Source: Amycolatopsis mongoliensis
GTDB taxonomy: Bacteria > Actinomycetota > Actinomycetes > Mycobacteriales > Pseudonocardiaceae
Direction: 5' to 3'
NCBI RefSeq assembly: GCF_030285665.1
Contig: NZ_CP127295.1
Location: 2,852,001-2,916,000, forward strand
DNA length: 64,000 nucleotides
Under the pieces are notes generated by a model that ran no database searches, had not been told where the DNA came from, and saw nothing but the letters and a program-made list of their open reading frames with translations. Position numbers and translations under genes: made by a program. Position 1 is the first letter of the stretch, and each line of letters starts with the position of its first letter. Positions 27,369 to 36,967 of this stretch are shown here, piece by piece.

Positions 27369-28288
27369 ACACTCTGCTCAAGAAGAAGAAGGAACCGATC
27401 GACAAGCTCGCCGCGGCGAGCGGGCACAGCCTCGGCGGGGACGCGATCCGCCGGATGCTGCGCAGCCCGGTCGCGATCACCGGCGGGGTCATCACCGGCC
27501 TGTTCCTCATCGTCGCGATCTTCGCGCCCCTGCTGGAACCGAAGGACCCGGACGTCCACTACCTCGGCGACCAGATCCGGCCGAACTTCATCCCGGGCGC
27601 GCAGAGCGGGTTCCCGCTCGGCGTGGACGACTTCGGCCGCGACTTCCTGTCGCGGCTGATCGCCGGCGCCCAGCAGACGCTGATCGTCGGTGTGCTCGCC
27701 ACGATCGTCGGCGTGCTCATCGGCGTGCTCATCGGTGGCCTGGCGGGCGCGTTCGGCGGCTGGGTCGACACCGTCCTCATGCGACTGGTCGACGTCATGC
27801 TGTCGTTCCCGTCGCTGCTGCTGGCCATCTCGATCGCGGCGCTGTTCGCGAAGCCGAGCCAGTGGACCGTCATCCTGGCCGTGTCGATGATCGGCGTGCC
27901 GATCTTCGCCCGGCTCCTGCGCGGGTCCATGCTTTCCCAGCGCGACGCCGATCACGTGCTGGCGGCGAGGTCGCTGGGCGTGAAGCGCGGGGCGATCGTG
28001 TTCCGGCACATGCTGCCGAACTCGCTCGGCCCGGTCATCGTGCAGGCGACGCTGACGCTGGCGACCTCCATCCTGGAGGCCGCGGCGCTGTCGTTCCTCG
28101 GTCTGGGCGACCCGGACCCGTCGCGGGCGGAGTGGGGGCTGATGCTGGGCAAGGCCTCGCACCAGTTCCTCGACGTCCGTCCCGAGCTGGCGTACTACCC
28201 GGCGATCGCGATCATCATCGTGGCGCTCGGGTTCACGCTGGTCGGCGAGTCCCTCCGTGAAGCCCTCGACCCGAAGAACAGGCGGTGA
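27365..28288 (+). CDS. peptide ABC importer, permease 2 (DppC/OppC-like)
   Basis: The 307-residue second permease has a cytoplasmic N-terminus of about 35 residues, then six helices. Family motifs: FPLGVDDFGRDFLSRLIAGA (the GTDxxGRD-type motif), and the EAA loop SQRDADHVLAARSLGVKRGA. It pairs with permease 1 to make the channel. ATG 27365 overlaps the upstream stop; only 6 bp precede the first ATPase gene. Confidence 0.93.
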   Translation: MNTLLKKKKEPIDKLAAASGHSLGGDAIRRMLRSPVAITGGVITGLFLIVAIFAPLLEPKDPDVHYLGDQIRPNFIPGAQSGFPLGVDDFGRDFLSRLIAGAQQTLIVGVLATIVGVLIGVLIGGLAGAFGGWVDTVLMRLVDVMLSFPSLLLAISIAALFAKPSQWTVILAVSMIGVPIFARLLRGSMLSQRDADHVLAARSLGVKRGAIVFRHMLPNSLGPVIVQATLTLATSILEAAALSFLGLGDPDPSRAEWGLMLGKASHQFLDVRPELAYYPAIAIIIVALGFTLVGESLREALDPKNRR

Positions 28289-28294
28289 GAACCC

Positions 28295-29286
<992 letters not shown>

Positions 29287-29290
<4 letters not shown>

Positions 29291-30399
29291 CCCGTCCTGC
29301 TGGTGACGTGCTGCTGGAGGTCAAGGACCTCAAGGTGCACTTCCCGATCAAGAGCGGCGTCGTGTTCGACCGGACGGTCGGGCACGTGTACGCGGTCGAC
29401 GGCGTCGACCTGGCCATCCGGCGCGGGGAGACCTACGGCCTGGTGGGCGAGTCCGGGTGCGGCAAGTCCACTTTGGGCCGGGCGATCCTGCGGCTCAACG
29501 AGCCGACCTCCGGGCACGTCGTGTTCGACGGTACGGACGTCGCGCACCTGAAAGGTGAGGAGCTGCGGAAGGCCCGGCGCCGGATGCAGATGATCTTCCA
29601 GGACCCGATGTCCAGTTTGGACCCGCGGCAGTCGGTCGAGTCGATCCTGGTCGAGGGCATGCACGCGCACGGCCTCGACAAGGACAAGGAGGCCACCCAG
29701 CGGCGGCTGCGGCAGCTGCTGGCCGCGGTCGGCCTGCCGGAGACGTCGCTGCGGAAGTACCCGCACGAGTTCTCGGGCGGGCAGCGCCAGCGCATCGGCA
29801 TCGCGCGGGCGCTGGCGGTGGAGCCGGACCTGATCGTCGCGGACGAGCCGGTGTCGGCGCTCGACGTGTCGGTGCAGGCCCAGGTGGTCAACCTGCTGGA
29901 GGACCTGCAAGACCAGCTCGGCCTGACGTACGTGGTGATCGCGCACGACCTCGCGGTGGTGCGCCACATCTCCGACCGCATCGGCGTGATGTACCTCGGC
30001 GCGCTGGTCGAGGAGACGGACGCGGATTCGCTCTACCGCGACCCGCTGCACCCGTACACGCGGGCGCTGCTGTCGGCGATCCCGGTGCCGGACCCGCAGG
30101 TCGAGGACACCCGCGAGCAGATCCTGCTGGCCGGTGACCTGCCCTCGCCGGCGAACCCGCCGTCGGGCTGCCGCTTCCACACGCGGTGCCCGTGGAAGCA
30201 GGCGAGCCTGTGCGACACGGACCGCCCGCAGCTCCGCGAAATCGGTGCCGGCCACCGGGTGGCGTGCCACTACGCGGAGGACATCCGCGACGGGCGCATC
30301 CAGCCGCACGAGGTGGAGCCGGAGCTGATCGAGCTCACCGGGGCGCTGAACCCCGACCTGGGCCCGCCGGACGTCGGCACGTCCGCCGAGATCCTCTGA
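29287..30399 (+). CDS. peptide ABC importer, ATPase 2 (DppF/OppF-like)
   Basis: The 370-residue partner ATPase has Walker [10 protein letters not shown], signature [15 protein letters not shown], Walker [14 protein letters not shown]-switch [11 protein letters not shown] and a C-terminal Cys-containing region ([16 protein letters not shown]). The final 45 residues beyond the usual end are acidic and unstructured. It completes the binding-protein/permease/permease/ATPase/ATPase operon. Termination is by the hairpin at 30409-30445. Confidence 0.94.
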
Positions 30400-30408
30400 G
30401 GTCTCTCC

Positions 30409-30445
30409 GAACGGCCGGCCGGGGTTCGTCCCCGGCCGGCCGTTC
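30409..30445. terminator. bidirectional hairpin between convergent genes
   Basis: GAACGGCCGGCCGGGG (30409-30424) pairs perfectly with 30430-30445 around TTCGT. It sits between the importer operon and the convergent SnoaL-like gene and lacks a U-tract. Confidence 0.75.
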
Positions 30446-30451
30446 GCCGTT

Positions 30452-30874
30452 TCAGGGCCGCAGGTCCAGTGCCGCCCGGAAGGTGCCGTCCATGTGGAAC
30501 GGCGTCGAGTCGTGCACGTGGGTGATCCGCCAGTCGCCGTCGTGCTTCCGGAAGCAGACCGTCGAGCGGAACCACAGCTCGAACGGCTGGGGCAGACCCT
30601 TCGGCGTCGCCGACAGCCGGGTGAGGGCGTGGCAGTACGCGATGTCCTCGCCGGCCGTGACCGCGAGGTCGCGGGTCGCATACTCGATCGGGCCGTCGAA
30701 CGACGCGAACCACGCTTCCCGGGCCGTGCTGTCTTCCCCGTGGTGCACCAGCGGTGGGGCCAACGTGTACGCCACGGCTTCCGGTGCGTACTGCGCCGCC
30801 AGCGCCGCGGCGTCGCGGGCGGTCATCGCCGCTTCACGCGCCGCCATCAGTTCGCGGATCCGCTGCTCCGTCAT
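30452..30874 (-). CDS. SnoaL/NTF2-like protein (YybH/SgcJ type)
   Basis: The 140-residue protein has the cone-shaped NTF2-like fold: N-terminal helix pair RELMAAREAAMTARDAAALA, then strands with YAPEAVAYTLAPPLV, FRSTVCFRKHDGDWRITHVHDS and a closing FHMDGTF. These proteins bind small hydrophobic ligands or act as ketosteroid-isomerase-like enzymes; no specific substrate can be read. ATG 30874 has AGGAGG 6 nt upstream. It is divergent from the DGPF/ECF pair, with which it may share regulation. Confidence 0.8.
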   Translation of the reverse strand: MTEQRIRELMAAREAAMTARDAAALAAQYAPEAVAYTLAPPLVHHGEDSTAREAWFASFDGPIEYATRDLAVTAGEDIAYCHALTRLSATPKGLPQPFELWFRSTVCFRKHDGDWRITHVHDSTPFHMDGTFRAALDLRP

Positions 30875-30954
30875 GCCATCCTCCTGAGGTGGGGTGCTTT
30901 CGGAGGGGACGTAGGCGCCGCCGCGCGGATTTCGACATCGACCGGGAGGCGTTC

Positions 30955-31326
30955 GTGAAATATGTGGTCCTGATCTACGGCAACCCCGAGTCCCGGCAGG
31001 CCTGGGAAGGCATGAGCGACGAGCAGCGCGCCGCCGGGCTCGCCTACTACCAGCAGCTCAACGACGACCTCGACGCGTCCGGCGAGCGGATCGTCTCCGA
31101 GCGGCTCGCCTTCCCCGAGCTCACCACCCGGGTGCGCGCCGGCGACGGCGGCACGATGACCACCGACGGGCCCTTCGCCGAGGCCAAGGAGTTCCTCGCC
31201 GGCTTCTACCTGCTCGACTGCGAGAGCCACGAGCGCGCCGTCGAGATCGCCGGGCGGATCCCCGAAGCCGCGTTCGGGGTGGTCGAGGTGCGGCCGGTGA
31301 TGGGGCTGCACGGGCCGGACCTGTGA
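30955..31326 (+). CDS. DGPF-domain (YCII-related) protein
   Basis: The 123-residue protein carries a DGPF-domain: KYVVLIYGNPES at the N-terminus, then TTDGPFAEAKEFLAGFYLLD and a final VVEVRPVM strand. DGPF genes are the regular companions of ECF42 sigma factors, as here, where the sigma gene overlaps the stop by 4 bp. GTG 30955 has GGGAGG 6 nt upstream. The role of DGPF proteins is unknown. Confidence 0.9.
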   Translation: MKYVVLIYGNPESRQAWEGMSDEQRAAGLAYYQQLNDDLDASGERIVSERLAFPELTTRVRAGDGGTMTTDGPFAEAKEFLAGFYLLDCESHERAVEIAGRIPEAAFGVVEVRPVMGLHGPDL

Positions 31327-32504
31327 CCGAGGTCGAAAGCCTGCTCCGCGAGCTCGCGCCCCAGGTCCTCGTGGCGCTGGTCCGGCACTACGGTGGCTTC
31401 GACACCTGCGAGGACGCCGTCCAGGAGGCCCTGCTGGCGGCGTCGCAGCAGTGGCCTGCTTCGGGGATCCCGGACCACCCGAAGGGGTGGCTGATCACCA
31501 CGGCGTCCCGGCGGCGCATCGAGCAGTTCCGCAGCGAGACCGCCCGGCAGCGGCGGGAGCAGGCCGTCGCGCTGGCCGAGCCGGCGGACCCGGAGCCGGT
31601 CGCCGTCGACGACACGCTGACGTTGCTGCTGCTCTGCTGCCACCCGTCGCTGACCCGGCCGTCCCAGGTGGCGCTCACGCTGCGCGCGGTCGGCGGCCTG
31701 ACGACGGCGGAGATCGCCCGCGCGTTCCTCGTCCCGGAGGCCACGATCGGGCAGCGGATCAGCCGCGCGAAGCAGAAACTCCGAGGGGAACGCCTCACGG
31801 GCGAAGAAAGCCCGGAGCGGCTGGCCGCCGTGCTGCAGGTGCTGTACCTGATCTACACCGAGGGCCACACGGCCAGCTCGGGCGACGCCTTGAACCGCGT
31901 CGAGCTGACGACCGAAGCGATCCGCCTGGTCCGCCGGCTGCGCGCGGAGCTCCCGGACGACGGCGAGGTCACCGGCCTGCTGGCCCTGATGCTCCTGACC
32001 GAAGCCCGCCGCCCGGCCCGCGTCGACCCCACCGGCGCCCTGGTCCCCCTGGCCGACCAGGACCGGACCCGCTGGACCGCGGAGTTCGTCGAAGAGGGCG
32101 TCTCGCTGATCACGAAGGCGCTGTCGACCGCGCCGGTCGGCCCGTACCAGCTCCAGGCGGCCATCGCGGCGGTCCACGACGAGGCCGCGACGGCCGCCGA
32201 GACGGACTGGGCGCAGATCCTCACGCTGTACGACCTGCTGCGGGTGGTGGCGCCGGGACCGATGGTGACGTTGAACCGGATCGTGGCGTTCGCGCAGGTC
32301 CACGGGCCCGAGGCCGGGCTGGCGGAGCTGGCGGGCGTCGAGCTGAAGGCCCACCACCGGGTGGACGCCGTGCGGGGTCACCTGCTGGAGCGCTCCGGTG
32401 ACGTCGCCGGCGCGCGGGAGGCGTATCTGGCCGCCGCCCGGCGGACGTTGAGCCTGCCGGAGCAGGCCTACCTCCAGTCCCGGGCCGCGAAGCTGAAGCC
32501 CTGA
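31323..32504 (+). CDS. ECF42-type RNA polymerase sigma factor
   Basis: The 393-residue sigma factor has region 2 (GGFDTCEDAVQEALLAASQQW...PKGWLITTASRR), region 4 helix-turn-helix (LTTAEIARAFLVPEATIGQRISRAKQKL) and a long helical C-terminal extension of about 200 residues. That extension is the mark of ECF42 and replaces a classical anti-sigma factor; in studied members it is needed for activity. The start overlaps the DGPF gene stop (GTGA). ECF42 factors usually control their DGPF neighbours. An inverted DnaA-box-like hairpin follows the stop codon. Confidence 0.9.
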   Translation: MTEVESLLRELAPQVLVALVRHYGGFDTCEDAVQEALLAASQQWPASGIPDHPKGWLITTASRRRIEQFRSETARQRREQAVALAEPADPEPVAVDDTLTLLLLCCHPSLTRPSQVALTLRAVGGLTTAEIARAFLVPEATIGQRISRAKQKLRGERLTGEESPERLAAVLQVLYLIYTEGHTASSGDALNRVELTTEAIRLVRRLRAELPDDGEVTGLLALMLLTEARRPARVDPTGALVPLADQDRTRWTAEFVEEGVSLITKALSTAPVGPYQLQAAIAAVHDEAATAAETDWAQILTLYDLLRVVAPGPMVTLNRIVAFAQVHGPEAGLAELAGVELKAHHRVDAVRGHLLERSGDVAGAREAYLAAARRTLSLPEQAYLQSRAAKLKP

Positions 32505-32507
32505 CCC

Positions 32508-32544
32508 GAGTTGTCCACATGGGGGTGAACCCTGTGGACAACTC
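32508..32544. promoter_or_regulatory. inverted pair of DnaA-box-like sites in a hairpin
   Basis: TTGTCCACA (32511-32519) and TGTGGACAA (32533-32541) match the actinobacterial DnaA-box consensus and face each other. With flanking GAG/CTC they form a 12-bp stem. It lies 3 bp after the sigma factor stop, so a terminator role is the simpler reading; DnaA binding is possible. Confidence 0.5.
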
Positions 32545-32669
32545 CAAACCCAACCGGGTGACCCCGACTCAAGTCGTACCCCCTGCAATACCTGAGTAGG
32601 CCGCCCCGGGCGCTCCACCCCCGGTACCCTGCGAAAGGCAGATCCGCCGGACAGCAGGGAGTACGAGCA

Positions 32670-33314
32670 GTGCACATCGACCAATGGCTGGAGGCGATCC
32701 CGCCGCTCTCGGTGTACCTGATCGTCGGCGCGGTGATCATGATCGAAAGCCTCGGCATTCCGCTGCCGGGCGAGATCGTGCTGGTCAGCGCCGCTTTGCT
32801 GGCTTCGCAGCACAGCAACCTGAATCCGCTGTGGATCGGCATCCTGGCCAGTGCCGGCGCCATCATCGGCGACAGCATCGGCTACCTGATCGGGAAGACC
32901 GGTGGTCAACGGCTGTTCGCCTGGGCCGGCCGGAAATTCCCGAAGCACTTCGGCCCGACGCACCTCGCCAACGCCGAGCGGATCTTCGACAAACGCGGCG
33001 TGTGGGCCGTCTTCCTCGGCCGCTTCATCGCGTTCCTGCGCATCCTCGCCGGCCCGCTCGCCGGGTCGCTCAAGATGCACTACCCGAAGTTCCTGCTGGC
33101 GAACGCGGCCGGCGGCATCGTCTGGGCGGGCGGTACGACGGCCGCCGTCTACTACCTCGGCGTCGTCGCCGAAGAGTGGCTCGGCAACTTCTCCAAGTAC
33201 GGCCTGGTCGCCGCGATCGTGCTCGGCGTCGTCGTCTTCTTCGTCATGAAGAAGCGGCTCGGCCGCAAGCACGCGGAAGAGGAGAAGCAGGAAGTCACCG
33301 AGCCGACCGCCTAG
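32670..33314 (+). CDS. DedA/VTT-family membrane protein
   Basis: The 214-residue inner-membrane protein of the DedA family is thought to act in lipid carrier recycling and envelope stability. Motifs: ESLGIPLPGEIVLVSAALLA, GDSIGYLIGKTGG, and FLGRFIAFLRILAGPLAGSLKM, the conserved Arg/Gly-rich re-entrant segment. The C-terminal tail is charged (KKRLGRKHAEEEKQE). GTG 32670 has GGGAG 8 nt upstream. Its stop shares CTAG with the convergent EamA gene, so there is no terminator gap. Confidence 0.9.
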   Translation: MHIDQWLEAIPPLSVYLIVGAVIMIESLGIPLPGEIVLVSAALLASQHSNLNPLWIGILASAGAIIGDSIGYLIGKTGGQRLFAWAGRKFPKHFGPTHLANAERIFDKRGVWAVFLGRFIAFLRILAGPLAGSLKMHYPKFLLANAAGGIVWAGGTTAAVYYLGVVAEEWLGNFSKYGLVAAIVLGVVVFFVMKKRLGRKHAEEEKQEVTEPTA

Positions 33315-34207
33315 ACCGCGACGAGCTCCGGTTCGGGCTTGCGCACGGGCCGCAGCGACCCGAGCAGCACTCCGGCGATCACGACGACGGCGGCGCCGAC
33401 CTCCAGCCAGGTCGGCCGCTCGCCGAGCAGCAGGAACGACGCCGTCAGCCCGACCACCGGCACGAGCAGCGAGAACGGCGAGACGACACCCGCCGGGTTG
33501 CGCCGCATCAGCGTCGTCCACAGGCCGGACCCGACGACGGTGCCGATCAGCACGACGTAGCTCAGCCCGCCCAGCGCGGTCAGCCCGGTCGGCGTCCCGA
33601 GCGTCGTCAGCGACCGCCACTGCGCGGCCGGGCCCTCCATGACCAGCGAAAGCGCGAACATCGGCAGCGGCGGCACCACCGACATCCACAGCGTGAAGTG
33701 CAGCGGGTTGTCCGGCTCGGCCTTGCGCGTGCTGAGGTTGCCGAACGCCCAGCTCAGCGCGGCCAGCAGGGTGAGGACCATCGGCAGCAGGGCCGCGTGC
33801 CCGGACTGCTGCCACGCGATCGCGACCATCCCGGCGACGGCCAGCGCGATCCCGGCCAGCTGGTGCGGCGTGACGCGTTCGCGCAGGAAGACGGCGCCGA
33901 GCAGCACCGTGAACGGCGCCGATGCCTGCAGGACCAGCGAAGCGAGCCCGGTCGGCATCCCGGTGTCCATCGCGATGAACAGGAACGCGAACTGCCCGGT
34001 GCCGAAGCCGAGGCCGTAGCCGAGCAGGTGCCGCACCTTCACCTTCGGCCACGGCACGAACAGGATCGTCGGCACGGCGATCACGGCGAACCGCAGCGCG
34101 CCCGCGAACACCGGCGGGAACTGGCCGAGCGTGGCGTGGATGGCGAGGAAGTTCAGGCCCCAGAGGACGGCGACGAGCACGGCGAGCAGGCGGTCACGGG
34201 TGGGCAT
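33311..34207 (-). CDS. EamA/DMT-family transporter 1
   Basis: The 298-residue protein has ten hydrophobic helices in two EamA repeats (VAVLWGLNFLAIHATLGQFPP at the start; ALSWAFGNLSTRK opens the second repeat). These drug/metabolite exporters move small metabolites such as amino acids. ATG 34207. It overlaps the DedA gene tail-to-tail and is divergent from a second EamA gene at 34411. Confidence 0.85.
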   Translation of the reverse strand: MPTRDRLLAVLVAVLWGLNFLAIHATLGQFPPVFAGALRFAVIAVPTILFVPWPKVKVRHLLGYGLGFGTGQFAFLFIAMDTGMPTGLASLVLQASAPFTVLLGAVFLRERVTPHQLAGIALAVAGMVAIAWQQSGHAALLPMVLTLLAALSWAFGNLSTRKAEPDNPLHFTLWMSVVPPLPMFALSLVMEGPAAQWRSLTTLGTPTGLTALGGLSYVVLIGTVVGSGLWTTLMRRNPAGVVSPFSLLVPVVGLTASFLLLGERPTWLEVGAAVVVIAGVLLGSLRPVRKPEPELVAV

Positions 34208-34410
34208 GCCTCCACTGTGGCAACGGCAACCGTGAAGGACCAGCGAGAATATCTGCAGGGACCGTTCAGCTCTCCTTCAAGGAAACGCCGGTGACCTGGG
34301 CTGTTCGGCCGGGACGACGGCTGGGGCGCCGCCCGGCGGCCGGCGCGGTGTTGCCCACGGTCTCCGGATCCGGCAACGATGGGCGTCCACCGACGACCGG
34401 GGAGATGCCG

Positions 34411-35343
34411 ATGCTGCGCGGGGTACTGCCGCTGACCGGGTTCGCGGCGCTGACGGCGGCGCTCGACGTCTTCGCCGGCAACCAGCTCGAACAGCTGCGC
34501 CCGGCGACCGTCGCCGCGGTTTCGTTCACCCTCGCCGCCGTGTTCTTCCTGGTGTTCGCACTGCTGCGGGACGGCGTGGCCGCGACTTTCCGCCCGCTGC
34601 GCGAACTGCGCCGCGACGTCGTGATGATCAACGTGACGACGGCCGCGACGTGGCTCTCGATGCTCTTCGCGCTCCGCTACCTCGAACCCGCCGTGGTGAA
34701 CGTCGTCGGCATCGCGCTCGGCCCGGTGCTGACCCTCGCGTTCACCCCGTTGCTGCGCAGGGGAACCGCGATCCTGCGCGCGGAGGCGTGGGTGGCGGTC
34801 GGGATCGGCGTGCTGATCGGGCTGCTCGTCTGGGGCTCGCTCACCGGCCACAGTGGACTCGACCGGACTCCCGGCGAGACGCTCGCGGGAGTGGCGCTCG
34901 TGCTCGTCACGGGGGTCGGCTCGGTGACGAACGTGATCTATTCGAAGCGGCTGAGCGACGCCGCGTTGCCACCTCGGCGGGTGCTCGCCGTGCGGTTCTT
35001 CCTCATCCTGGCGATGACCTGGGCGCTCGTCGCGGTCGACGACGCGCCGGGCCTCGGGGCGACGGCCGGGCCGTCCGCGCTGATCGCCCTGCTCGGCGTC
35101 GCGCTGCCGCTCTACCTGCTGCAGGTGGGGATCCGGCGGACCGAGCCGATCACCGCGTCGATCCTGCTGACGCTCTCGCCGCTGTTCGCCTACGTGCTGC
35201 AGCTCGCCGACCACCGCCTGACGCCGTCGGTGCTCACGCTCGGCTGCGTGGCCGGGATCGTCGCGCTCGTCAGCGCCGGGACCGTCGCGCGGCTGCGGCA
35301 CGACCGTGAAGCGGCGGCCGCCGAAAGCGTCGCCACTGTGTAG
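34411..35343 (+). CDS. EamA/DMT-family transporter 2
   Basis: The 310-residue protein has ten predicted membrane segments in two repeats (ATVAAVSFTLAAVFFLVFALL; LAGVALVLVTGVGSVTNVIYSKRL). ATG 34411 is preferred because GGGGAG lies 6 nt upstream; an upstream ATG (34405) and a longer frame from 34291 lack ribosome sites. The LysR gene begins 25 bp after its stop, so that regulator may control the exporter pair. Confidence 0.82.
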   Translation: MLRGVLPLTGFAALTAALDVFAGNQLEQLRPATVAAVSFTLAAVFFLVFALLRDGVAATFRPLRELRRDVVMINVTTAATWLSMLFALRYLEPAVVNVVGIALGPVLTLAFTPLLRRGTAILRAEAWVAVGIGVLIGLLVWGSLTGHSGLDRTPGETLAGVALVLVTGVGSVTNVIYSKRLSDAALPPRRVLAVRFFLILAMTWALVAVDDAPGLGATAGPSALIALLGVALPLYLLQVGIRRTEPITASILLTLSPLFAYVLQLADHRLTPSVLTLGCVAGIVALVSAGTVARLRHDREAAAAESVATV

Positions 35344-35355
35344 CCGAGCTTCAAC

Positions 35356-35361
35356 TACGCT
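35356..35361 (+). promoter_or_regulatory. -10 box, leaderless promoter of LysR gene
   Basis: TACGCT lies 6 nt before GTG 35368. No ribosome site is seen. Confidence 0.5.
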
Positions 35362-35367
35362 GGGCTC

Positions 35368-36270
35368 GTGGATCTGGGTCGACTGCGCACCTTGCGGGAG
35401 TTCGCCGACCGCGGGAGCGTGACGGCGGCCGCGCGAGCGCTGCACTGCACGCCGTCCGCGGTTTCGCAGCAGCTGCGGGCTCTGCAGGGCGAGGTCGGCC
35501 TGCCGCTCACCGAACCCGCCGGGCGGGGACTGCGGCTGACCGACGCCGGCCGCGCGCTGGTCGCCCGGGCCGACGAGGTGCTGGCCGCGCTCGAACGCGC
35601 GGAGTCCGAACTGGACACCTACCGCAGCGCGCCGCGCGGCCGGGTGCGGATCGCGATCTTCCAGTCGGCCGGGCTGATGCTGCTGCCGGGCCTGCTGACC
35701 CGCGTCGCCGGGTACGAGGGCCTGGAGGTCGACGTCCGCGACGTCGACATGACGCCGCCCGAGGTGCCCGGCCTGGTCGCGGACTACGACATCGTCGTCG
35801 CGCACCGGGACGAGCACGCGCCGGAGTTCGACCAGGACCGCCTCGACGTCGTGCCGCTGCTGCGGGAGCCGCTCGACGTCGCGCTCCCGGCCGGGCACCG
35901 CCTGGCGAACCGGCGTCGCGTCGAGCTGGCGGAGCTGGCCGACGAACGCTGGATCAGCGTCGACTTCGGCTTCCCGGTGGACGACGTCCTGAAGTCGCTG
36001 ACCATCCGCACCGGCGTGCGGCCGGTGGTGGTGCAGCGGATCAACGACTTCCGGATCACCGAGCGGCTGGTCGCGGCCGGGCATGGGATCGCCTTGCTGC
36101 CGCGCTACACGATGAACACCGGCCGCGGCCTGGTCGCGCGCCCGCTGGCGGGGATCCGCGCGGCGCGGCTGGTGGAGGCGGTGTGCCGGACCGGCGCGCT
36201 GCAACGCCCGGCCGTGGCCAAGGTGATCGAAGAACTGCGCGCGGAGATCGCCCACCTCACCGCCTCGTGA
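35368..36270 (+). CDS. LysR-family transcriptional regulator
   Basis: The 300-residue regulator has an N-terminal winged helix (LRTLREFADRGSVTAAARALHCTPSAVSQQLRALQ), then the effector-binding domain with VRIAIFQSAGLMLLPGLL and a second lobe. It likely controls the EamA exporter upstream or a neighbour, binding a small inducer. The GTG start follows a TANNNT box by 6 nt. Its TGA stop lies inside the left arm of the family A hairpin at 36265. Confidence 0.9.
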   Translation: MDLGRLRTLREFADRGSVTAAARALHCTPSAVSQQLRALQGEVGLPLTEPAGRGLRLTDAGRALVARADEVLAALERAESELDTYRSAPRGRVRIAIFQSAGLMLLPGLLTRVAGYEGLEVDVRDVDMTPPEVPGLVADYDIVVAHRDEHAPEFDQDRLDVVPLLREPLDVALPAGHRLANRRRVELAELADERWISVDFGFPVDDVLKSLTIRTGVRPVVVQRINDFRITERLVAAGHGIALLPRYTMNTGRGLVARPLAGIRAARLVEAVCRTGALQRPAVAKVIEELRAEIAHLTAS

Positions 36271-36308
36271 GTGGTTAGGGCGGTTCTAACCGCCCTAACC
36301 ACTCACGA
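36265..36308. repeat. family A long hairpin (copy 2); contains both stop codons
   Basis: A 21-bp perfect stem with a CT loop: left arm TCGTGAGTGGTTAGGGCGGT, right arm its mirror. The stop TGA of the LysR gene (36268-36270) and of the convergent TetR gene (36303-36305) lie at matching positions in the arms. The core is shared with 8461 and 48126. Confidence 0.85.
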
Positions 36309-36908
36309 CGTGGTGTGGGAGCGCAGGTAGGTCAGCGCGATCCCGAGCGCGTCCTCCAGCGCCGTGAGGTCGTGCCGGATGTGGGCCAGCAGCAGTCCAC
36401 CTTGGACGGACGTCATCGCCGCCTGGGCCAGCCGTTCCGGGTCGGCGTCGGCGGCGAGCTCTCCGTTGTCCTGCAACGTTTTCAGGCCGCGCACCAGATG
36501 CGACTCCCACGTCCGGTAGGCCCGGTCGACCAGGGGCGCGAGCTTCGGGTTGTCGCCGACCTCGCCGGCGAGGTTGCCCAGCGGGCAGGCGACCGGGGTG
36601 CCCGCGCGGCGGTGGACGTCCAGCAGCTGCTCGGTCCACGTCTCGAGGTCGGCCCAGGAAGCCAGCGTGAAGATCGCGGGCTGGTTGCCGAGGATCTGCT
36701 CGAGGTACCGGTCGATCACGGCCTCGACCAGCTGCTCCTTGTTCTTGAAGTAGTGGTACATCTGCGATTTCCCGGCACCGCTCGCGGCCAGCACCTTGTC
36801 GACGCTCGTGCCCGCGACGCCGTCGACGTACATCAGCCCCGCCGCCGCGTCGACGATCGCGTCGCGGGTCCGCTTGCCGCGCGGGGTCGAAGCCGCTTGC
36901 GTCTCCAT
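36303..36908 (-). CDS. TetR-family regulator
   Basis: The 201-residue repressor has an N-terminal helix-turn-helix (RDAIVDAAAGLMYVDGVAGTSVDKVLAASG, then KSQMYHYFKNKEQLVEAVI) and a helical ligand-binding C-terminal domain. It is divergent from the peroxiredoxin-like gene, and the gap holds two copies of a palindrome, so it very likely represses both genes. The ATG is directly next to operator 1, and TACTAT lies 7 nt upstream within that operator (leaderless start). Confidence 0.9.
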   Translation of the reverse strand: METQAASTPRGKRTRDAIVDAAAGLMYVDGVAGTSVDKVLAASGAGKSQMYHYFKNKEQLVEAVIDRYLEQILGNQPAIFTLASWADLETWTEQLLDVHRRAGTPVACPLGNLAGEVGDNPKLAPLVDRAYRTWESHLVRGLKTLQDNGELAADADPERLAQAAMTSVQGGLLLAHIRHDLTALEDALGIALTYLRSHTTS

Positions 36909-36923
36909 GTACTGAATAGTACA
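36908..36923. promoter_or_regulatory. TetR operator 1
   Basis: TGTACTGAATAGTACA, a palindrome that covers the -10 box TACTAT (36916-36921 on the minus strand) of the TetR gene and touches its ATG. Confidence 0.75.
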
Positions 36924-36934
36924 GTTTGCTTAAC

Positions 36935-36950
36935 TGTACCGATCAGTACA
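36935..36950. promoter_or_regulatory. TetR operator 2
   Basis: TGTACCGATCAGTACA, near-identical to operator 1, centred 27 bp away and 18 nt before the ATG of the peroxiredoxin-like gene. Positioned to control that gene. Confidence 0.75.
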
Positions 36951-36967
36951 ACGAGCTAGGGGGATCC

